Below, piece by piece: positions 5,403-10,504 of a stretch of DNA of 10,504 bases (position 1 is its first letter; every line of letters begins with the position of its first letter). The DNA lies in NCBI GenBank assembly GCA_031266115.1, contig JAISBQ010000280.1, positions 1 through 10,504 on the forward strand. The letters are read 5' to 3'. The DNA is from Bifidobacteriaceae bacterium. GTDB lineage: Bacteria > Actinomycetota > Actinomycetes > Actinomycetales > WQXJ01. Both the position numbers and the translations under genes were made by a program. Under the pieces are notes generated by a model, which worked only from the letters and a program-made list of their open reading frames with translations, was not told the DNA's origin and made no database searches.

Positions 5403-8400
5403 ATGATGCACATGCGCGGGCGCACACGATTGGTGGCCGCAGTGGCCACGGTCGGTGTCACGCTGGCCACCATTTCCACGACCGCCCTCCAGGCGGCCCA
5501 TGCCGATCCCCTCCCACTCGGGCCGTCCGTCATCCGGACGGGCACGGCCCCGACCGGCTATGAGGTCACATTCAACCTCTCGGCCCCGTCGGCCACCACG
5601 GTCGAGATTTACGGCGAGTGGTCTTTCGCTGCGCCGGTGGCCCCTGGATCGGACACGCTCGCCGCACCTCACGGCCCAAGCGCATGGGCTCCTGGCGACG
5701 TGCTCTCCGGCGGGGCGTGGTGGTCCGACTCCATGACGGACGCCGATCTGGACGGCGTGTGGACGGTGACGATGCCGCTGCCCCCCGGTGCGTACTCCTA
5801 TGGGTTCTACGTGGACTGCCCTTCTCACCCCGGCTCCTGTCGCGTCACCGATCCGGCCAACCTGCCGTGGTCTAACCAGCCGGCGCAGATCGCGGCCAGC
5901 GCTGCCCAGCAGACCATGAGTCAGGTCTTCGTTCCGCGCGACCCCCAATTCGCGGACGATGACGTCGCCTACCTTGAACCGCATAGTGGCCCAGGCGGTT
6001 CGTTGACCGAGTTTACGTACTCGTCGCCCGGGGCGACAGCCCCCGTCGGGACGCATCGCGCGGTGGTCTACACACCGCCGGGTTACGACCCGAACCGTTC
6101 GCTCCCGTACCCAACCATTTACGTGTCCCACGGCGGTAGCGGCAACGAGACGGACTGGGTCACCCAAGGTCAAGCAGATGTGATTGTCGATAATGCCATC
6201 AAGTCCGGCCGCCTCCAGCCGTCGCTGGCGGTGTTTACCGACTTCAACGGTCTCCCGAACGGCGTAGACGGCTATCGGAATGACGTGATCAGAAACTTGA
6301 TTCCGGCCATTGAGGGCGCCTACAACGTCAGCAGCGATCCGGCATCCCGCGCGATCGCGGGGTTGTCCGCGGGGTCCCAGCGAGTGATCAACATCATCGA
6401 GAATGAGCCCGCTGTTTTCGACTACTACGGCCCGTGGTCCTCGGGAGGGAATCCGGGCGCTGCGGTGTTGACCGACCAGGTCAAGGCGGACATGGCCGGC
6501 ATTGCCGAGATCTACTCGGGCGTCGGCTTCCAGGACAACGAGCCCTCACGCCCCCGCGCGGACTATCTGGCGGAACGGATGGGTTCTTACCGCGACCAGA
6601 TCCCCGGCCTTAAGGTCACCGAGCACTACATTCCGGGTGTGCATTCGTGGGATGTCTGGCGCCAACTCCTCAATGGGTTCCTTCGCGATTCGGTCTTCCG
6701 TGCCACCACGGTCCAGGCCTCGACTCCGGTCGCGACAGTGGCCACCGGCGCCCCGGTCGCGCTGAATGCGAACGTGGCGGCGTGGACAGCCAGCACGAGC
6801 GTCCCAACAGGAACGGTCGCCTTCTACGCCAATGGCGATGCCACGACGGGTGACAAGGTCGGGGAGGGAACCTTGCAGTCCGATGGAACAGTCGTCGCCA
6901 CCGGAAGGTTCACCCAGGTAGGCAGCGCTGTTCCCGTTGTCGCCATCTATGGTGGCGACGATGCGCACGAGTCCGCCGCCGCGGCTCCGTTCACTATCAA
7001 CGTAGTCCCCGCGAACAGCTCCGGCGGACTGGCCCTCGGCGCCAACGTTCGTTACACCGGCCAAGCGCCCACCGGCTATGAAGTCACCTTCCGCTATGAG
7101 GCGCCTGATTCGGTGAGTTCGGTCGCGATCTTCGGTGAGTGGTATTTCTCCGACCCTGCCAGCATTGTCTCGCAGGCCACCGCGGACATGAGGCTCGGTG
7201 CAGACTGGCGCGAGGGTGATGTCCTGTCCGGCCGGAACAATAGCTGGCGGGCCGAACCGATGGCTAAGGGCACAGACGGGATCTGGGAGTTCACAACCGC
7301 CCTGCCGTCTGGAACTTTCTCCTATCGGTTCTATCACAACTGCATCCCGCAGGCTCCGAATTTCACCTGCTCAGGCAGCGGGTATGTCGATCCGACCAAC
7401 ATTCCTTGGTCTAATACGGCGGCGAATCAGACGGCTGGCGCCAACCAACAGTCCCTGTCGCAGGTCTATGTGCCGTCATCGGTGAGGTATCCGACATATG
7501 ACAACGACTATCAAGCTCCAGCTCTCTCGGGGCAGGAGGGCACGGTTCAGACATTCCGCTACTATTCCTGGCAGACTCGGGCCATCCGCAATGTCTCGGT
7601 CTACTTGCCGGCCGAATACGATCCGAACCGACCCGTCCCTTACCCGACCTTGTACCTCGAGGCCGGCGGTGCCGGAGTCGGTACGGACTGGCTCACCCAG
7701 GGTGTCGCCCAGAACATCGTTGGCAACGCCATCCGTTCCGGCACAGTCCAGCCGATGGTCGTGGTCACCCCCAACACCACGGGTCTGCCTGCTGGAAACC
7801 CCAACGGCACCCAGTTCATCCCCGAGATGCGCGAGTCAGTGATCCCGGCGATTGAGCGAGACTTCAATGTCTCTACCGACCCGGCCGACCGCGCCCTGGC
7901 CGGCCTGTCGATGGGTGGAGCCAGAACCGCCTACACCCTGCAGCACTCGACCGACTTGTTCGGCTATTACGGCATCTGGTCGCCGGGTGGCGCGTACACG
8001 GATGTCCCGGACGCCACCCAGGGAGCGGAGATGGCCAAGGCCCTGGGGATCCAGATCGCTGCTGGACAACAGGACTACCTGTCCGACATCCGGACGGAAA
8101 CCGTGCGTCGGATCGCTGACTATCGCGCTCTTGGGGTCGAGGTCACCGAGCGGCTGGTTCCCGGCATTCATTCGTGGGACTTCTGGCGTTCCACGCTGGA
8201 TGTGTTCCTCAGCGACATGGCGTTCAAGAAGACCGTGACGGAGGTAAGCCCGGTGACGGGTGCGAGGGCCTGGTTGCCGGTCACGCTGTCGGCGACCGTG
8301 ACGTCGCTGTCAACCACTGCTCTCGCACCGAGCGGGACGGTGGCGTTCCACCTAGGCTCGGCCACAGGGGAGAAGCTCGGTGAGGCTCCTGTCGGCGCCA

Positions 8401-10504
8401 ATGGTGTTGCCTCGGTCTCGACCGTGGTGCGTGCGGCCGGGACCGTCCCGGTCGTGGCCGTCTATTCCGGCGATGCCGTACTGAACGGGTCCACCAGTGA
8501 TCCGACAGACATCGCCGTGGCCGCCGGGCCAAACAACCCGTTGCGGCTAGGTCCGACAGTGAGCCATACGGGCAGCGCCCCGACAGGCTATGAGGTGACC
8601 TTCCGGTATCAGGCGCCGGATTCGGTGTCCTCGGTGCAGATTTACGGTGAGTGGTACTTCTCGCAGCCGGCATCGGTCGTGTCGCAGACCACGTCCGATA
8701 TGCGGATGGGGGCGAATTGGCAGTCCGGAGACATTCTGGCTGGATATAGCAATGCCTGGCGGGCCGTGCAGATGGCCAAGGGTACCGACGGGATTTGGGA
8801 ATTCACTACCCCGCTCCCCTCTGGGACGTTCTCCTACCGCTACTACCACAATTGCTCGGCGGTCAATGGCTCGGGTTGCGCGGCGATAGTCGATCCGAAC
8901 AACCTTCCCTGGTCCAACCGCACGGCACAGATCGCGGCAGGTGCCGCGCCGCAGGCCCTATCACAGGTGTATGTGCCATCTTCGCCGGAGTATCCGACAT
9001 ACGACAATGATTTCCAGGCGCCGCTGGCTGTCGGGCATGAGGGCGCATTGACCTCGCTGCGCTATCATTCGACCGCGACGGGTACCACACGGAACGTGTC
9101 GGTGTGGGTGCCGGAGGGCTATGACGCGAACCGGGCTATCCCATATCCAACGCTCTATATCTCTCACGGGGCCGGAGGAAGCGACACCGATTGGATGACC
9201 CAAGGGATGGCCCAGAATATCGTGGGCAACGCCATCGCCGGCGGATTCGCTCAGGACATGGTTGTGGTCGCTTCGAACTTCAATGGCCTGCCCGGCGGAA
9301 ACGTCGGTCTCGCTCAGGATATTCGCGACTCGATTATTCCGGCGATCGAAGGCCAGTACAACGTCTCTCATGAGGCGAAAGACCGGGCATTCGCCGGCCT
9401 GTCCGCGGGTGGTGCGCGGGCTGCGTCAGCCCTGCATGAGACCACTGACGTGTTCGGGTACTACGGTATCTGGTCACCCGCCGGGGCGTACACGGCTCCT
9501 ACCGCCGAACAGCTGTCGAAGATGCGGGAGGTCCTCGGCCTGCAGATCGGCGCCGGTGTGCAGGATTATCTGGGGAATATCAACACGGGGACACAGAACC
9601 GGATCAACGCATACCGAGCACTGGGCCTGGAGGTGGTGGAGCGAATGATCCCGGGCATCCACTCGTGGGACTACTGGCGGGGTGCGTTGGATGAGTTCGT
9701 CAAAGACGTCGCGTTTATGACGACGGGCGTTCACGTGAACCCGGTGGCAGGTGCGAAGGCCTGGCTCCCGGTCACCTTGTCCGCTACGGTGTCGCCGCGG
9801 TCGACCGCTGCGGCAGCCCCCACGGGCACCGTGGCGTTCTACGTCGGGTCGCCGGACGGCGAGAAGCTGGGCGAGGCCCAAGTCGGCTCCGACGGAACCG
9901 CCACCATTTCGACGGTGTTCAGCATGTTTGGGTTGGTTCCCGTCGTGGCAGTCTATTCCGGCGATGCCTTGTTGAACGGGTCGACCAGTGAATCGACGTC
10001 CGTGATGGTCGCTGCTGGGCCGAGCAATCCACTGCGGCTCGGCCCAACCGTCAAGCGGACAGGTACGGCACCGACGGGCTACGAGGTGACGTTCCGGTAC
10101 CAGGCACCAGATTCGGTGGCTTCGGTGCAGATCTACGGCGAATGGTATTTCTCTCAGCCGAGCTCGATTGTCTCTCAGACCACATCGGATATGCGGATGG
10201 GTGCGGATTGGCAGTCCGGGGATATTCTGGCCGGCTACAACAATGCGTGGCGCGCCGTGCAGATGACCAAGGGTACCGACGGAATCTGGGAGTACACGAC
10301 GCCGTTGCCGTCCGGTACGTTCTCATATCGGTTCTACCACGATTGCGCAGCGGTCAACGGCTCGGGCTGTCAAGCCCGGCTTGATCCGGCTAACACGCCG
10401 TGGTCGAACGAGACGGCTCAGGTGGCCGCTGGTGCTTCTCAGCAGACGCTGTCCCAGGTATACGTGCCTCAGTCGACCGAGTATCCGACATATGACAACG
10501 ATTA
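5403..10504 (+). CDS. Giant secreted multi-module esterase (CBM48-like / esterase D / Ig-like repeats), 3' end cut by window
   Basis: The frame runs from ATG 5403 (GAGGAG 9 nt upstream) to the window edge without a stop: 1,700 codons, C-terminus missing. A signal peptide is clear: a basic start, a hydrophobic core (about 10-29) and a probable cleavage at AHA/DP after residue 34. Three tandem modules of 506, 504 and 497 aa follow, then the start of a fourth. Each has an N-terminal beta-sandwich resembling CBM48/E-set domains (PTGYEVTFRY...YGEWYF...DGIWEFTTPLPSGTFSY), an esterase of the PF00756 type (feruloyl esterase, acetyl-xylan esterase and enterochelin esterase relatives), and an Ig-like domain of the Big_3_5 kind (PTGTVAFY...VPVVAVYSGD). 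Triads are intact: S322/D378/H414, S836/D891/H923 and S1334/D1388/H1420. The protein probably acts outside the cell, removing acyl groups such as ferulate or acetate from a polymer; the substrate is inferred. Wall anchoring or release depends on the unseen C-terminus. Confidence 0.92.
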   Translation, partial: MMHMRGRTRLVAAVATVGVTLATISTTALQAAHADPLPLGPSVIRTGTAPTGYEVTFNLSAPSATTVEIYGEWSFAAPVAPGSDTLAAPHGPSAWAPGDVLSGGAWWSDSMTDADLDGVWTVTMPLPPGAYSYGFYVDCPSHPGSCRVTDPANLPWSNQPAQIAASAAQQTMSQVFVPRDPQFADDDVAYLEPHSGPGGSLTEFTYSSPGATAPVGTHRAVVYTPPGYDPNRSLPYPTIYVSHGGSGNETDWVTQGQADVIVDNAIKSGRLQPSLAVFTDFNGLPNGVDGYRNDVIRNLIPAIEGAYNVSSDPASRAIAGLSAGSQRVINIIENEPAVFDYYGPWSSGGNPGAAVLTDQVKADMAGIAEIYSGVGFQDNEPSRPRADYLAERMGSYRDQIPGLKVTEHYIPGVHSWDVWRQLLNGFLRDSVFRATTVQASTPVATVATGAPVALNANVAAWTASTSVPTGTVAFYANGDATTGDKVGEGTLQSDGTVVATGRFTQVGSAVPVVAIYGGDDAHESAAAAPFTINVVPANSSGGLALGANVRYTGQAPTGYEVTFRYEAPDSVSSVAIFGEWYFSDPASIVSQATADMRLGADWREGDVLSGRNNSWRAEPMAKGTDGIWEFTTALPSGTFSYRFYHNCIPQAPNFTCSGSGYVDPTNIPWSNTAANQTAGANQQSLSQVYVPSSVRYPTYDNDYQAPALSGQEGTVQTFRYYSWQTRAIRNVSVYLPAEYDPNRPVPYPTLYLEAGGAGVGTDWLTQGVAQNIVGNAIRSGTVQPMVVVTPNTTGLPAGNPNGTQFIPEMRESVIPAIERDFNVSTDPADRALAGLSMGGARTAYTLQHSTDLFGYYGIWSPGGAYTDVPDATQGAEMAKALGIQIAAGQQDYLSDIRTETVRRIADYRALGVEVTERLVPGIHSWDFWRSTLDVFLSDMAFKKTVTEVSPVTGARAWLPVTLSATVTSLSTTALAPSGTVAFHLGSATGEKLGEAPVGANGVASVSTVVRAAGTVPVVAVYSGDAVLNGSTSDPTDIAVAAGPNNPLRLGPTVSHTGSAPTGYEVTFRYQAPDSVSSVQIYGEWYFSQPASVVSQTTSDMRMGANWQSGDILAGYSNAWRAVQMAKGTDGIWEFTTPLPSGTFSYRYYHNCSAVNGSGCAAIVDPNNLPWSNRTAQIAAGAAPQALSQVYVPSSPEYPTYDNDFQAPLAVGHEGALTSLRYHSTATGTTRNVSVWVPEGYDANRAIPYPTLYISHGAGGSDTDWMTQGMAQNIVGNAIAGGFAQDMVVVASNFNGLPGGNVGLAQDIRDSIIPAIEGQYNVSHEAKDRAFAGLSAGGARAASALHETTDVFGYYGIWSPAGAYTAPTAEQLSKMREVLGLQIGAGVQDYLGNINTGTQNRINAYRALGLEVVERMIPGIHSWDYWRGALDEFVKDVAFMTTGVHVNPVAGAKAWLPVTLSATVSPRSTAAAAPTGTVAFYVGSPDGEKLGEAQVGSDGTATISTVFSMFGLVPVVAVYSGDALLNGSTSESTSVMVAAGPSNPLRLGPTVKRTGTAPTGYEVTFRYQAPDSVASVQIYGEWYFSQPSSIVSQTTSDMRMGADWQSGDILAGYNNAWRAVQMTKGTDGIWEYTTPLPSGTFSYRFYHDCAAVNGSGCQARLDPANTPWSNETAQVAAGASQQTLSQVYVPQSTEYPTYDND
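5517..7034 (+). repeat. Esterase module 1 (most divergent copy)
   Basis: Residues 39-544 of the giant protein: CBM48-like domain about 39-160, esterase about 205-432, Ig-like domain about 437-536. The nucleophile is in GLSAGS (S322), the acid in GFQDNE (D378) and the histidine in GVHSWD (H414). Compared with modules 2 and 3, the CBM48-like domain lacks the YFSxPxSxVSQ segment and has a Pro/Ala-rich replacement, and the esterase has ENEPAVFDYYGPW where the others have FGYYGIW. The cysteine pair is C139 and C146. Confidence 0.85.
7035..8546 (+). repeat. Esterase module 2
   Basis: Residues 545-1048. The CBM48-like domain has cysteines C647 and C656. The esterase has GLSMGG (S836), GQQDYL (D891) and GIHSWD (H923). 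The Ig-like domain starts near residue 944 and carries GARAWLPVTLSATV and VVAVYSGDAVLNGS. In the region before the nucleophile it has LEAGGAG where module 3 has ISHGAGG, so the oxyanion-loop histidine of module 3 is not kept. Confidence 0.85.
8547..10037 (+). repeat. Esterase module 3
   Basis: Residues 1049-1545. The CBM48-like domain has cysteines C1151 and C1159. The esterase has LYISHGAGGSDTDW before the nucleophile elbow GLSAGG (S1334), then GVQDYL (D1388) and GIHSWD (H1420). The Ig-like domain starts near 1440 with GAKAWLPVTLSATV and closely resembles that of module 2. Confidence 0.85.
10038..10504 (+). repeat. Start of esterase module 4, cut by window
   Basis: Residues 1546-1700 cover the CBM48-like domain and the linker YPTYDND that precedes the esterase in modules 2 and 3. 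Cysteines are C1648 and C1656. By eye it is about 83% identical in protein to the same part of module 3. A fourth esterase domain is therefore expected just beyond the window. Confidence 0.85.

Noticed and set aside
5170..5406. Small open frame between the methyltransferase and esterase genes
   Set aside because: It overlaps the methyltransferase end and then runs through the esterase gene's leader, palindrome and start; there is no ribosome binding site and the composition looks non-coding.
5455..10384. Numerous short frames on both strands inside the giant esterase gene
   Set aside because: They are shadows of the continuous 1,700-codon frame, whose repeated domains and triads stay in register to the window edge.

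Overview
The window is high-GC DNA from an actinobacterium. The support is an actinobacterial-type dCTP deaminase read from a leaderless GTG start, heavy use of GTG starts, GTGA stop/start coupling and strong G/C third-position bias. The genus cannot be fixed from the sequence.

Region 1 (1-2265, minus strand) is a small housekeeping cluster. It runs from dcd (dCTP deaminase, probably also a dUTPase), through a translationally coupled protein of unknown function (345 aa), across a 226-nt gap with three stem-loops, to a membrane protein with a bacterial PH-like domain that is cut by the left edge. Region 2 (2507-3433, plus) is an aldose 1-epimerase gene divergent from dcd.

Region 3 (3434-4229) has no convincing gene. 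It holds a G/T-skewed tract, a symmetric array of four 20-bp repeats (two direct, then two inverted, both pairs offset by exactly 42 bp) and a long imperfect palindrome. Region 4 is a tRNA-Gly(CCC) gene (4230-4300) with a candidate promoter, followed by a class I SAM-dependent methyltransferase (4452-5246) with an odd C-terminal tail.

Region 5 (5403 to beyond the right edge) is the striking part. One open reading frame encodes a secreted protein of more than 1,700 residues. It has a signal peptide and then a roughly 500-residue module repeated in tandem: a CBM48/E-set-like beta-sandwich, an esterase of the feruloyl/enterochelin esterase (esterase D) type with a complete Ser-Asp-His triad, and a bacterial Ig-like domain. 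Three full modules and the start of a fourth are present. This looks like a chain of at least three, probably four or more, esterases on one polypeptide, acting outside the cell on an ester-decorated substrate such as plant polysaccharide. A perfect 12-bp palindrome overlaps its ribosome binding site and may be a repressor operator. The aldose epimerase would fit a sugar-using lifestyle, but no direct link between the two genes is visible.
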